Below are positions 17,434 to 25,869 of a DNA stretch of 45,496 bases, piece by piece. Below the pieces are notes generated by a model that was not told the origin of the DNA, ran no database searches, and was given only the letters and a program-made list of their open reading frames with translations. The DNA comes from Acidobacteriaceae bacterium (GTDB lineage: Bacteria > Acidobacteriota > Terriglobia > Terriglobales > Acidobacteriaceae). Position 1 is the first letter of the stretch. Each line of letters starts with the position of its first letter. The translations under genes and the position numbers were made by a program. The DNA lies in assembly GCA_003156805.1 (NCBI GenBank), contig PMHV01000069.1, positions 28,301-73,796 on the forward strand, written 5' to 3'.

Positions 17434-18651
17434 ATGAGGATCCTGGTGCTGGATGGGAATCAGAATCAAGCCGTTGCCAGTGTGCGTTCGCTTTCTCGCG
17501 CCGGCCACGAGGTGTGGGTCGGAGAATCTGCTGCCTGGTCCAAGGCCGGGTGGTCCCGATTCTGCACGCGGAGATTCCAATACTCCCCCCCGCAGGTTCA
17601 GGCGGATCAATTCGTGCAGGAGCTCGCCGAAATAACAGCATCTGTACCGGGCACATTAGTCCTCCCAATGACGGAAGCAACCACTCTGCCCATCTCAGCC
17701 CAACGCAAGAAATTGTTCGCGGCCGGGGCGCGGTTAATCCTTCCCGATCATGCAGACCTGCTGCGAGCGTTTGACAAACAGGAGACCACTCGGCTGGCCG
17801 CTTCCCTTGGGATCGCGGTGCCAAATACGACCACGCTCGCAAGTACAGACCCACCCGACGCCTTGTCGCGGTCTATTTCCTATCCTGTCGTACTGAAGCC
17901 CCGGGCCTCTGAGGAGATGTCTCCCGGTGGCACAGTGCGAACCGGTGGCCGTCCCCGATATGCGAAAACCCCGGCGCAGTTCATCGCCGCCTGTGAGGAT
18001 TTGCGTAATCGTTGCTCTTCCATCTTGGTGCAAGAATATATAGACGGCACGGGTACGGGCTATTTTGTGCTGATGCGTCATGGAGAACTGCGAGCCGAGT
18101 TTGCCCACCATCGGATTCGCGATGTGTATCCTACCGGCTCCGGGAGCGCGTTACGAAGCAGCGTCGCGGTCGACTCCGAGGTTCGCGACGCCTCTCTGGC
18201 AATGCTAACCGCGTTGCGTTGGCATGGAGTGGCGATGGTCGAGTTTCGCAAAAATACCGCTTCCATACCGGTTTTCATGGAAGTCAATGGGAGATTTTGG
18301 CACTCATTGCCACTGGCCTGTTACGCAGGAATGGACTTCCCGGCCCTGTTGGCCCGGATGGCCGAAGCTGGCGACATTCCAGTCACACGTGACTACACAC
18401 ACGGCACACGCTGCCGCTGGCTCCTTGGCGACTTCCGCCACCTGGCGGAAGTCTGGAAAGGCTCACCAGAGGGCTATCCTGGAACCTATCCGAGCCGCTG
18501 GAGCACGCTCCTGGCGGAGTTCGCTCCCGTTGCAGGAACCTATCACGACCTGTTCCAGTGGAAAGATCCCTTGCCCGAAGTAGGAGATTGGTTAAACTTC
18601 GCAGAGCAAGTCTTGGGCAAAGCGACATCTGGAGGAAGTTTGCATGCTTAG
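17434..18651 (+). CDS. ATP-grasp superfamily ligase, unknown substrate
   Basis: A 405-residue cytoplasmic protein with ATP-grasp architecture: an N-terminal Rossmann-like pre-ATP-grasp domain (MRILVLDGNQNQAV...), the ATP-binding lysine in YPVVLKPRASEEM (about residues 149-161), SSILVQEYIDGTGTGYFVL, and the metal-binding end FMEVNGRFWHSL (E and N ligands). ATP-grasp ligases join a carboxylate to an amine or thiol through an acyl phosphate. It starts 4 nt after the glycosyltransferase stop and overlaps the following PHP gene by 8 nt. In an operon that begins with a uronate-forming dehydrogenase, ligation of an amino compound to a uronic-acid carboxyl is a reasonable but untested guess. Confidence 0.85.
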   Translation: MRILVLDGNQNQAVASVRSLSRAGHEVWVGESAAWSKAGWSRFCTRRFQYSPPQVQADQFVQELAEITASVPGTLVLPMTEATTLPISAQRKKLFAAGARLILPDHADLLRAFDKQETTRLAASLGIAVPNTTTLASTDPPDALSRSISYPVVLKPRASEEMSPGGTVRTGGRPRYAKTPAQFIAACEDLRNRCSSILVQEYIDGTGTGYFVLMRHGELRAEFAHHRIRDVYPTGSGSALRSSVAVDSEVRDASLAMLTALRWHGVAMVEFRKNTASIPVFMEVNGRFWHSLPLACYAGMDFPALLARMAEAGDIPVTRDYTHGTRCRWLLGDFRHLAEVWKGSPEGYPGTYPSRWSTLLAEFAPVAGTYHDLFQWKDPLPEVGDWLNFAEQVLGKATSGGSLHA

Positions 18652-19438
18652 GGGCGTGATGCATCTCCACAGCACCTACTCCGATGGCGAATTCACCCTG
18701 GCGGAGTTGCGCGACGTTTTTCTGGCGCAAGGCTGCCGATTTGCGTGCATGACTGACCATGCCGAATACTTCGATCCCAAATCGATTCGGGAGTACGTTT
18801 CCGAGTGCGAATCGCTTTCCGATGATCGACTTCGCTTGGTTGCAGGCCTGGAGTACCGATGTGATCGCGACATGCACATCCTCGGATATGGAGCCACGAA
18901 ATTGACTCAGACTACCGATCCCCAAGAAATTATCCGCCATATTGATTCGCAGGGAGCGCTCTCCGTGATCGCTCATCCCAAGAACGATTTCTTCGCCTGG
19001 ATTGAGGGTTTCGCGCGATTGCCCCTGGGGATTGAAGTGTGGAATACGAAGTACGATGGGCGCTATGCTCCGCGGCCGGAGACGTTTGCGCTGCTGCAGC
19101 GGCTGCAAACACGACAGCCTGCGATGCTGGCTTTCTTCGGCCAGGATCTGCATTGGAAAAAGCAGTTTCGCGGTCTCTATGTGGAGGCGAACTGCGCTCA
19201 AGCTGAGTCGAATGCCATCTTCCGAGCTCTCGCTCGCGGAGATTTTTGCGGACAAAAAGATCCCTACAGCTTGTCCTCGTGTGGCGTCGTCGCGGAAGAC
19301 TTGCTTCGTCAGTTCGGACAAGACCACGAACGATCCCGCCGGATGTGGCGTTTCCTCAAAGGCGGTAAGAAGGCGCTGGATCGCATCGGTATTAAAGTGC
19401 CAGACTCCTTGAAAGCACGACTCAGAAAGATTTTCTGA
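18644..19438 (+). CDS. PHP-domain metal-dependent phosphoesterase
   Basis: A 264-residue protein of the PHP family, which hydrolyses phosphate esters with a trinuclear metal site. The metal-binding motifs are visible: HLHSTYSDGE (H7, H9), MTDHAEYF, GLEYRCD and VIAHPKNDFF. A strong ribosome site (GGAGGA, 18631-18636) lies 7 nt before ATG 18644, inside the end of the ATP-grasp gene, so this start is well supported. Its stop overlaps the start of the next gene (deacetylase) by one base. Histidinol phosphatase or nucleotide phosphatase activities are known in the family, but context points to a glycan or glycan-precursor phosphate. Substrate unknown. Confidence 0.85.
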   Translation: MLRGVMHLHSTYSDGEFTLAELRDVFLAQGCRFACMTDHAEYFDPKSIREYVSECESLSDDRLRLVAGLEYRCDRDMHILGYGATKLTQTTDPQEIIRHIDSQGALSVIAHPKNDFFAWIEGFARLPLGIEVWNTKYDGRYAPRPETFALLQRLQTRQPAMLAFFGQDLHWKKQFRGLYVEANCAQAESNAIFRALARGDFCGQKDPYSLSSCGVVAEDLLRQFGQDHERSRRMWRFLKGGKKALDRIGIKVPDSLKARLRKIF

Positions 19439-20217
19439 TGCGATCTCGTGAGCTGGTTTTTCTGATGTATCACGAACTGGAACGGCCAGGCCGACCTACG
19501 TGCCAGGCCGCGGCCGGTTATGTGCGCTACGTCGTGCCCGAGTTCCATTTTCGCGATCAGATGCTTTGGTTACGGAGCAACGGATGGAGAGGAATGAGCG
19601 TCGGGGAAGCACTCACTTTTCCCAAAGGACCCGGATTAGCCATTACATTCGACGATGGATGTGAGACGGACCTTCTCGTTGCCGCTCCGCTACTGAAGCA
19701 AATCGGCAGTCACGCCACGTTCTTTGTGACGACCGGCTTTCTTGGGAAATCTGGCTACATGTCCATTTCTCAGCTCCGTGAACTAGCTGCACTGAATTTT
19801 GAGATCGGCTGTCACTCGCTCACTCATGCTTATTTATGCGACCTCGACGACAAGGGTCTTCACCGCGAGATTGTCGAATCCAAATCGCGCCTGGAGCAGA
19901 TATTGGGAACGATCGTGACGCATTTTTCCTGTCCCGGGGGGCGGTATGACCTCCGGACAGCTCGTGTGGTGAAAGATGCTGGGTATCGATCCATGTCCAC
20001 AAGTCGGATTCAGCGGAACTCCTCTTCCACGGATCCGTTCGGGCTGGGCCGAATCGCGGTGTTGCGAGATTCGACTCCATCGGCGTTTCAAGCTATCTGC
20101 GAAGGGCGGGGTCTATGGAAAAGCAAATTTCGCGCCGGAGTTCAAGATGCCGCCAAGGGTCTTCTGGGGAATTCTGTCTATGATCGCGTTCGTGGTTTGC
20201 TGATCCGCGACGCTTGA
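19438..20217 (+). CDS. Polysaccharide deacetylase (NodB/CE4 family)
   Basis: A 259-residue carbohydrate esterase family 4 protein, which removes N- or O-acetyl groups from sugars. The catalytic motifs are intact: TFDDG (Asp72, Asp73), HSLTH (His126, His130) as metal ligands, and the CPGGRYD motif 3. There is no signal peptide, so it may act on lipid-linked precursors in the cytoplasm. It is not the DUF3473-containing deacetylase usually found with exosortase loci, since the extra C-terminal domain is absent. It closes the algD-like operon. The stop is followed by about 220 nt of regulatory-looking DNA. Confidence 0.88.
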   Translation: MRSRELVFLMYHELERPGRPTCQAAAGYVRYVVPEFHFRDQMLWLRSNGWRGMSVGEALTFPKGPGLAITFDDGCETDLLVAAPLLKQIGSHATFFVTTGFLGKSGYMSISQLRELAALNFEIGCHSLTHAYLCDLDDKGLHREIVESKSRLEQILGTIVTHFSCPGGRYDLRTARVVKDAGYRSMSTSRIQRNSSSTDPFGLGRIAVLRDSTPSAFQAICEGRGLWKSKFRAGVQDAAKGLLGNSVYDRVRGLLIRDA

Positions 20218-20284
20218 GTGTGACGGGATGGCTTTATGCTGTTGTCTTTAGTCACCCACTCCTGCCGGCCCCCTGTAACCCATA

Positions 20285-20299
20285 TTATTTTCAATATTT
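20285..20299 (+). promoter_or_regulatory. TATTTTCA-type motif upstream of beta-helix lipoprotein gene
   Basis: TTATTTTCAATATTT, identical over 15 nt to the sequence at 14765-14779. It lies 141 nt before the ATG at 20440 and just upstream of a hairpin. The stretch TTTCAATATTTTA differs by one base from the IHF consensus WATCAANNNNTTR, so an IHF/HU-like protein is one candidate binder. Confidence 0.35.
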
Positions 20300-20310
20300 T
20301 AGCGATCACC

Positions 20311-20340
20311 CTTGGGTCCAATGGTCTTCTGGGACCCGGG
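20311..20340 (+). promoter_or_regulatory. Hairpin in the leader of the beta-helix lipoprotein gene
   Basis: CTTGGGTCC (20311-20319) can pair with GGACCCGGG (20332-20340): six Watson-Crick pairs plus a C-G closing pair and two G-U wobbles, with a 12-nt loop. No T-run follows, so it does not look like a terminator; an mRNA leader structure or operator is possible. Confidence 0.3.
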
Positions 20341-20393
20341 CATGGACTCACGTTACTTTGTGCCTCGGCACCATTTCACTAGAGTCGACTTAA

Positions 20394-20415
20394 GGACTTC
20401 GAAGCGCTTCAGTCC
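20394..20415 (+). promoter_or_regulatory. Leader hairpin close to the ribosome site
   Basis: GGACT (20394-20398) pairs with AGTCC (20411-20415), enclosing the perfect palindrome GAAGCGCTTC (20401-20410). It ends about 15 nt before the likely ribosome site (AGAGG) of the gene starting at 20440, so folding could affect translation. Confidence 0.3.
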
Positions 20416-20439
20416 CTCACTTTCGTGAAGAGGTGTGCC

Positions 20440-22608
20440 ATGTTTAGGGCCACATGGACGTCAGCCAACCCCCCGGATGCGCGGCACAACAATTGCCGTC
20501 CTTCCTTTCTTGCCGTTGACCTGCTTTCAATTTCAATGATCATCGCCGTAGGCTTCATGACCTCGGCCTGCAACATATCGGGTCAGCAGAACTCAAACGC
20601 TGGTGCCACTTCGCCTCAGTCCGCAATCGCTGTGATAATCAGCCCGTCGTCATCCCTTGAAGTCGGATCAGGCGGTACCCAGCAGTTTTCGGTTACGGTT
20701 AGCGGATCGGCCAACACGTCGGTCACTTGGTCTACATCGGGTGGCACGGTTTCTGCCAGTGGTCTGTTTACCGCTCCGACCGTGACTGAGGACACCAATG
20801 CAAGCGTCATCGCGACTAGCGTCGCCGATCCAACTCAGAGCGCGGCAACTTCTGTCGTCGTCCATCCCGCGATCTCAACTAACCCAAGTGGACCTGACAA
20901 TCGGTACTGCGGCCCAGGAAACGTGGCCGAATTCGGCGCGACCATGGATGGTCCGGCATATCTTCCCACCAATTGCCTGTACACAGCCCTTTCCGGAACA
21001 CCTTCTCCGGGCCCGGTCACTCCCTTGAGTTCCGGTTCAGATCTCCAGAGCGCTATTAATGCTGCAGAGTGTGGCGACACATTGTCACTCGAGGAAGGCG
21101 GAGTCTGGACGGTCGGACAGCTAGAGTTCCCGGCAAAGAGTTGTGATGACAACAACTGGATTACGATTCGAACGAGCGCTCCTGACTCCACTTTGCCACC
21201 CGAAGGAACCCGGCTGACTCCTTGCTACGCAGGAGTCAGTTCCCTGCCCGGCAGACCACCTTTGAACTGCGCTTCCACGAATAACGTGCTCGCAAAGATC
21301 GAGTATACGGGAACAAACTCCGGACCCATCCTTTTTGAGCCCGGCGCCAATCACTACCGCTTCATTGGACTCGAAGTTACGAAGCAGACGGCGAGCACAT
21401 TTGTGCAGGCCCTCGCCTCGGCGGTAACGGGGGGATCTTTCGATCATGTCATCTTCGACCGGGTGTGGTTCCATGGCGATGCTACGCATGAAACAACCCG
21501 CGGTGTTCAGTTGGACGGCAGTGCCTACGTCGGGGTTATCGACTCGTACTTCTCCGATTTCCATTGTATCCCTCTGGGCAAGTGCACCGATTCCCAGGCC
21601 GTCAGCGGCGGAGGCGGTTCGTTTGTGATGGGGCCGTACAAGGTCGTCGATAACTTTCTCGAATCCTCCGGTGAGAATTTCATCCTGGGGGGCAGCGGAG
21701 CCACTTACTCTCCAACGGACGTCGAAGTCCGCCGTAATCACTTCTTCAAACCGATGACGTGGATGCCAGGTCAGCCAGGCTTTCTCGGCGTTACGTTCGT
21801 GGTCAAGAACCACTTTGAATTGAAAAACGCACAACGCGTCCTTGTGGAAGGCAACATCCTCGATAACAACTGGGATGGCGCTCAGTCCGGATTTTCCGTG
21901 GTCTTGACTCCGAAAAATGACGGTAGCTGCAACGTTTGCGAAGTCACGGATGTGACCTTCCGCTACAACACGATCAGTCACGTGGGGGGAGCGTTTCAAA
22001 TCGCGAATGTCTTGTCGGGAACCTCGGATGCCGCGAAAGACGGTGAGCGCTACAGCATTCACGACATAACCGCAGACGACATCAGCAGCACGACCTACAA
22101 TGGGCACGGCGTCTTCGTGCAGATCAACACTCAGATTACCGGGACGGGAATCCCCTTGCTCAATAACGTCACCATTGATCACGTCACCGCTTTTCCAAAT
22201 CTCACTCTGATCAATGCCGGAGGCCCGGTTGCTCCAAAAATGTCGAACTTCACATTTACTAACAGCATCGTGAATGCGGGCCTGTATCCGGTCTGGTCAA
22301 CCGGCGGTGGAAGCGCGAATTGCGCGTATCCCGACCTGCCTTCAACTTCGCTCAACGCCTGCTTCTCGCCGCTCATTTTCTCAGGAAACGTCATCGTGGC
22401 GCAGCCATCCCACTACACTGCATCCATGTGGCCCCTTGCGAACTCGTTTGCGCCGACTGACGCTGCGGTCGGATTTGTGAATTTCAACAACGGCAACGGA
22501 GGAAACTACGCTTTGTCGTCCACCAGCCCCTACAAAGCCAGCGGCGCTGGCCAAGCTCCGGGCGCTAACATTAGTCTCATTCAACAAGAAACATCCGGAG
22601 TGTATTGA
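20440..22608 (+). CDS. Probable lipoprotein with Ig-like domain and right-handed beta-helix, copy 1
   Basis: A 722-residue exported protein. A hydrophobic segment (residues about 28-40) ends in TSAC with Cys44, a weak but plausible lipobox, after an unusually long N-region. Residues about 60-140 form a bacterial Ig-like (BIG2-type) domain of the GLFTAPTVTEDTNASVIATS style. The rest is a right-handed parallel beta-helix, with repeats such as HVIFDRVWFHGD, YVGVIDSYFSDF, LKNAQRVLVEGNIL and VTDVTFRYNTISH. Beta-helix folds include polysaccharide lyases (for example PL6) and C5-epimerases, but I could not assign catalytic residues. It is paralogous to the next gene. ATG 20440 is preferred over GTG 20425 because AGAGG lies just upstream of it. 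Confidence 0.75.
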   Translation: MFRATWTSANPPDARHNNCRPSFLAVDLLSISMIIAVGFMTSACNISGQQNSNAGATSPQSAIAVIISPSSSLEVGSGGTQQFSVTVSGSANTSVTWSTSGGTVSASGLFTAPTVTEDTNASVIATSVADPTQSAATSVVVHPAISTNPSGPDNRYCGPGNVAEFGATMDGPAYLPTNCLYTALSGTPSPGPVTPLSSGSDLQSAINAAECGDTLSLEEGGVWTVGQLEFPAKSCDDNNWITIRTSAPDSTLPPEGTRLTPCYAGVSSLPGRPPLNCASTNNVLAKIEYTGTNSGPILFEPGANHYRFIGLEVTKQTASTFVQALASAVTGGSFDHVIFDRVWFHGDATHETTRGVQLDGSAYVGVIDSYFSDFHCIPLGKCTDSQAVSGGGGSFVMGPYKVVDNFLESSGENFILGGSGATYSPTDVEVRRNHFFKPMTWMPGQPGFLGVTFVVKNHFELKNAQRVLVEGNILDNNWDGAQSGFSVVLTPKNDGSCNVCEVTDVTFRYNTISHVGGAFQIANVLSGTSDAAKDGERYSIHDITADDISSTTYNGHGVFVQINTQITGTGIPLLNNVTIDHVTAFPNLTLINAGGPVAPKMSNFTFTNSIVNAGLYPVWSTGGGSANCAYPDLPSTSLNACFSPLIFSGNVIVAQPSHYTASMWPLANSFAPTDAAVGFVNFNNGNGGNYALSSTSPYKASGAGQAPGANISLIQQETSGVY

Positions 22609-22704
22609 TCAGGAAAACCGGCGACACGAGAGGCGTAAGGCGTTAGCCACCACGCCGGAGCTTCCTCTTGCCGTGCTATCATCGAATCAAGTTCCCTTGC
22701 AGGA

Positions 22705-22719
22705 TATTTTCATTGATTT
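22705..22719 (+). promoter_or_regulatory. TATTTTCA-type motif upstream of second beta-helix gene
   Basis: TATTTTCATTGATTT shares the TATTTTCA core and the final TTT with the elements at 14766, 20286 and 39733. It lies about 130 nt before the start of the downstream gene, a spacing close to that of copy 1. Confidence 0.3.
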
Positions 22720-22727
22720 CATGACTC

Positions 22728-22765
22728 GTTGTCTTCCTGTGTCTTTTCGTCCGCGACGAGACAAC
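22728..22765 (+). promoter_or_regulatory. Hairpin in the leader of the second beta-helix gene
   Basis: GTTGTCT (22728-22734) pairs with AGACAAC (22759-22765), and an inner stem TCGTC-cgc-GACGA (22747-22759) can form in the same segment; the shared base at 22759 means the two are alternative at the junction. No T-run follows it. Confidence 0.25.
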
Positions 22766-22850
22766 ACTTCGCTCCCGGCTAGCGCAATTCGCCTGTCCGA
22801 ATTCCTATTTTTGTCCTCTTCTGCGCGGCGAGTTCATAAGTAAGGTGATG

Positions 22851-24668
22851 ATGACCAACAAGTTATTCGCGAACTTGGCTGCCCTTAGCGTCCTTCTTGC
22901 GGCTTCACGGCCGGGCTGCTGCGTCGATGCTGCCCGTTTCGACGGTCCTGCGGAACTGCCCCGGGTGACGGTAAAGAGCGATCTCGGCGATACCCCAGCG
23001 AGCGGCAAAACCGTGATCGTTAAGGAAGGCGACAATCTACAGCAGGCGATCAACAATGCGTCCTGCGGAGACACACTTCGGTTACAGGCGGGAGCCACCT
23101 TTGCCGGGAGCTTCTCTTTCCCATCCAAACCCTGCGATGACCAGCACTGGATCGTCGTTCGCACCGATGCTCCGGATTCCAGCCTTCCTTCCGAGGGAAC
23201 GCGCCTCACTCCTTGCTACGGCGGAGTAGCATCTTTGCCGGGCCGCCCCAGCTATCCTTGCCCTTCCGCTAAGAATGTTCTGGCCAGGATTGTTTTCAAT
23301 GGACACGGCGGCTCTGGGCCGCTGGTCCTCGAACACGGGGCCAACCACTACCGTTTCATGGAATTGGAGATTACCCGCGACAGCTCCGGAGCAAATGTCA
23401 ACAGTTTGCTCTCGCTCCGTACGGGTGGGCGACAAGCCGATGGCCATGTGGATTGGAACTCCAAAGGGGACCACATTGTGGTGGACCGCGTTTGGATTCA
23501 CGGGGACGAAAAAGACGAAACAGCGCGCGGTATACAGCTGGGAGGCAGCACGTACGTCGCGGTTGTCGATTCCTATTTCAGTGACCTTAAGTGCATCGCC
23601 GCGACGGGCGCTTGCACGGACGCCCAGGCGATCGGAGGAGGCACCGGAGACAATCCCATGGGCCCCTACAAGATCGAGAACAATTTTCTTGAGGCCGCTG
23701 GTGAATGCATCCTGCTGGGTGGAGGTGGAGCGTCGCAGATCCCCGCAGACGTCGTGATCCGCCATAACCATCTGTTCAAGCCAATTCTTTGGAAATCCGA
23801 CGAGCCCGGATTTATGAGCGCGAATAGTGGCCGGCCTTTCATCGTGAAGAACCTCTTCGAATTGAAAAATGCTCAGCGAGTGCTATTTGAAGGGAACGTA
23901 TTGGAAAACAGCTGGGGCGGATTTTCCCAGACGGGATTCGCCATCCTGCTGACTCCCAAGAACCCGCACACCTGTGCCACCTGCAGCGTGCTCGACGTCA
24001 CCATTCGCTACAACAAGATCAGCCACTGTGGCAGTGGGTTTCAGATCGCTAACGTACCTTCGGGAACGAAGGATATTTCCGCCGCGGGAGAGCGTTACAG
24101 CATCCACGACATTGTGGTCGATGACATTGACGGAGCCAAGTACAAGGGTTTCGGTGTGCTCTTCCAGATCATTTCGCAGATGCCTCAGATGAAGGACGTA
24201 AAGATCGACCACGTCACGGGATTTCCGCCTCGCGTCTTGTTCGACATTGGCGTGACAACTCCCAATCCAAGAATTGCTAATTTCATCTTCACGAACAATC
24301 TCATCAGTGCGGGAGACCGGGACATCAGTTCCACCGGTGGCGGCCCCGCCAACTGTGCTTACCAGCCAGAGAAACAAGGGGCCAGCGGTATATTCCAAAG
24401 TTGCTTCAGCAATTCTGCGGTTACCCGTAACGTAGTTTTGAATGCCCACGGAAACTGGCCGGCTGGAAATTTCACTCCCAGGAATGCATCCGACGCCGGC
24501 ATCCCTGAGGTGAACGCAGGCTCTTCGCGGAACTTCAGGCTTTGTCGGCAGAAAAGTGAGTCCTCCGGTTGCAGGAAGCAGTCGCCCTATTTGCGGGCGG
24601 CAACCGACGGCAAGCCGGTGGGGGCAGACATCGATGCGATTGAGACGGCTACCGCTGGAGCGCAGTGA
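22851..24668 (+). CDS. Secreted right-handed beta-helix protein, copy 2
   Basis: A 605-residue exported protein with a signal peptide (NKLFANLAALSVLLAAS). There is a Cys pair at RPGCC but no good lipobox. It lacks the Ig-like domain of copy 1 and begins its beta-helix soon after the signal. Long blocks match copy 1: the GTRLTPCY...SLPGRP region, VDSYFSDLKCIA, LFELKNAQRVLFEGNVLENSW and GERYSIHDI. Six or more conserved cysteines suggest disulfides in the periplasm or outside the cell. Starts at 22845 (GTG), 22848 and 22851 (ATG) are possible; AAGG at 22842-22845 best fits 22851. The role is unknown; acting on the locus polysaccharide as a lyase or epimerase is inferred from fold and position only. 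Confidence 0.78.
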   Translation: MTNKLFANLAALSVLLAASRPGCCVDAARFDGPAELPRVTVKSDLGDTPASGKTVIVKEGDNLQQAINNASCGDTLRLQAGATFAGSFSFPSKPCDDQHWIVVRTDAPDSSLPSEGTRLTPCYGGVASLPGRPSYPCPSAKNVLARIVFNGHGGSGPLVLEHGANHYRFMELEITRDSSGANVNSLLSLRTGGRQADGHVDWNSKGDHIVVDRVWIHGDEKDETARGIQLGGSTYVAVVDSYFSDLKCIAATGACTDAQAIGGGTGDNPMGPYKIENNFLEAAGECILLGGGGASQIPADVVIRHNHLFKPILWKSDEPGFMSANSGRPFIVKNLFELKNAQRVLFEGNVLENSWGGFSQTGFAILLTPKNPHTCATCSVLDVTIRYNKISHCGSGFQIANVPSGTKDISAAGERYSIHDIVVDDIDGAKYKGFGVLFQIISQMPQMKDVKIDHVTGFPPRVLFDIGVTTPNPRIANFIFTNNLISAGDRDISSTGGGPANCAYQPEKQGASGIFQSCFSNSAVTRNVVLNAHGNWPAGNFTPRNASDAGIPEVNAGSSRNFRLCRQKSESSGCRKQSPYLRAATDGKPVGADIDAIETATAGAQ

Positions 24669-24699
24669 GCCGGCTAATTTAGCTTTTTTTCTTGCCGGC
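24669..24699. terminator. Candidate terminator between convergent operons
   Basis: Two GCCGGC palindromes (24669-24674 and 24694-24699) can pair around a 19-nt loop. Inside is a small hairpin GCTA-att-TAGC followed at once by seven T (24684-24690). It lies exactly where the beta-helix gene and the opposing twelve-gene operon end. The inner stem is short, so efficiency is uncertain. Confidence 0.4.
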
Positions 24700-25858
24700 C
24701 TGCACCCACCGCACCGGGCGCAGCGGGCGCAATTCGAGTTCTTAGATCGGAATCATCGCCGAACAGTTTCCATATGGATTCAATCTCATCGGCTAGTTTT
24801 CGCGTGTTATCTTCGATATCGATTTCAGGAATCCGCGCTACCATGGCTTTACGATTCGTAACAGCTTCGCTCATCAGCTTCAGCAACGACTCCACATCTC
24901 CCGCCTTCCACAACTCGGCGCCGGCCGGCCGGGCGCAATTGTCAGAGGCCAAGACGGGAACTTTCAGCCGCAAAGCCTCCAACACCGATGAACAAACACC
25001 ATCGGTCAAGGGGATGCGGATATACGCCAACGAACCAGTCATCATGGTAAGAAACAGAGCGTGAGGAACAGATCCCTGAATGCAGACCGCATCTTCCAAT
25101 CCTTGATTCTTGAAAAACTCCTTGAGAAGCGGAAGTTCCCGCTCGGGCGCTCCAACCAGCAGAAAGCCAATCTCTGGAAACTGCGCGCGGAAACGTCTCA
25201 CGGCTTCGGCGAGTGACTGCAGCTTGTAGCTCTCACGGAAGCAAACGTAGATAAAGAACGTTCCCCGATGCTGCCGGCAGAAGGTCTCCACGCTGCCCGG
25301 CAGGGCCGCCTGTTCAAACTCCACATACTGCGCGGAAAAATGGGGGATTGGGACGACTGTGTCTCCATTGACGCCGCTGGTCAACACCGAGCGCTTCACC
25401 GCTTCACTGTTGCAGTAGATCCGTGTTGGAATCCGGAACAACAATGCAAACGCAAAGTAACGAAAAGAACCTTTCGGAGCGGGAAAAAACGCCTGCTTAT
25501 GCCCGCCGCAATAGGTCAATAGGGCAGGACATCCAAAAAAGCGCGCCAGAACCAGAGCTACGAGAGCCAGCACATAGCCTTTCCTCGTCTCGCCGTTCAC
25601 TCGCACGTGTACACCGAATCTCCGCCTGACATGCTTCAGAACTTTCTTGAAATAGTCTGCGCCGCTTTGAACGTCGATGTACTCCTCACTCTTGACACGG
25701 CGATTTTCATTGAGGTTCATCACCAGACAGTCCCAGCCGCGAGCTTCCAGCTCACGACGAAGCCCGACCAAACTCATAGTCCAGCCACACACCGGAGGAG
25801 GCCAGTTGCCAATCTGCAAGATCCGCTTCGAACCGTTGCCTGGATTACTGTTTGCCAT
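24674..25858 (-). CDS. Glycosyltransferase family 4 (GT-B fold)
   Basis: A protein of about 394 residues and the last gene of the long minus-strand operon. The N-terminus ILQIGNWPPPVCGWTMSLVGL carries a GT4-type acceptor loop. Later come TRIYCNSEAVKRSV, TFFIYVCFRESYKLQSLAEAV, GFLLVGAPERELPLLKEFF, and the donor region DGVCSSVLEALRLKVPVLASDN. The donor motif is a divergent form of the usual E-x7-E. ATG 25858 has AGGGAA just upstream and starts 12 nt after the previous stop; ATG 25885 would overlap that gene and has no proper spacing to a ribosome site. Donor and acceptor are unknown. Confidence 0.82.
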   Translation of the reverse strand: MANSNPGNGSKRILQIGNWPPPVCGWTMSLVGLRRELEARGWDCLVMNLNENRRVKSEEYIDVQSGADYFKKVLKHVRRRFGVHVRVNGETRKGYVLALVALVLARFFGCPALLTYCGGHKQAFFPAPKGSFRYFAFALLFRIPTRIYCNSEAVKRSVLTSGVNGDTVVPIPHFSAQYVEFEQAALPGSVETFCRQHRGTFFIYVCFRESYKLQSLAEAVRRFRAQFPEIGFLLVGAPERELPLLKEFFKNQGLEDAVCIQGSVPHALFLTMMTGSLAYIRIPLTDGVCSSVLEALRLKVPVLASDNCARPAGAELWKAGDVESLLKLMSEAVTNRKAMVARIPEIDIEDNTRKLADEIESIWKLFGDDSDLRTRIAPAAPGAVGAGRQEKKLN

Positions 25859-25869
25859 CGTTCCCTGCG

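Noticed and set aside
20440-24668. The two beta-helix proteins as exosortase (PEP-CTERM) substrates
   Set aside because: Neither C-terminus has a PEP-like motif followed by a membrane helix and basic residues.
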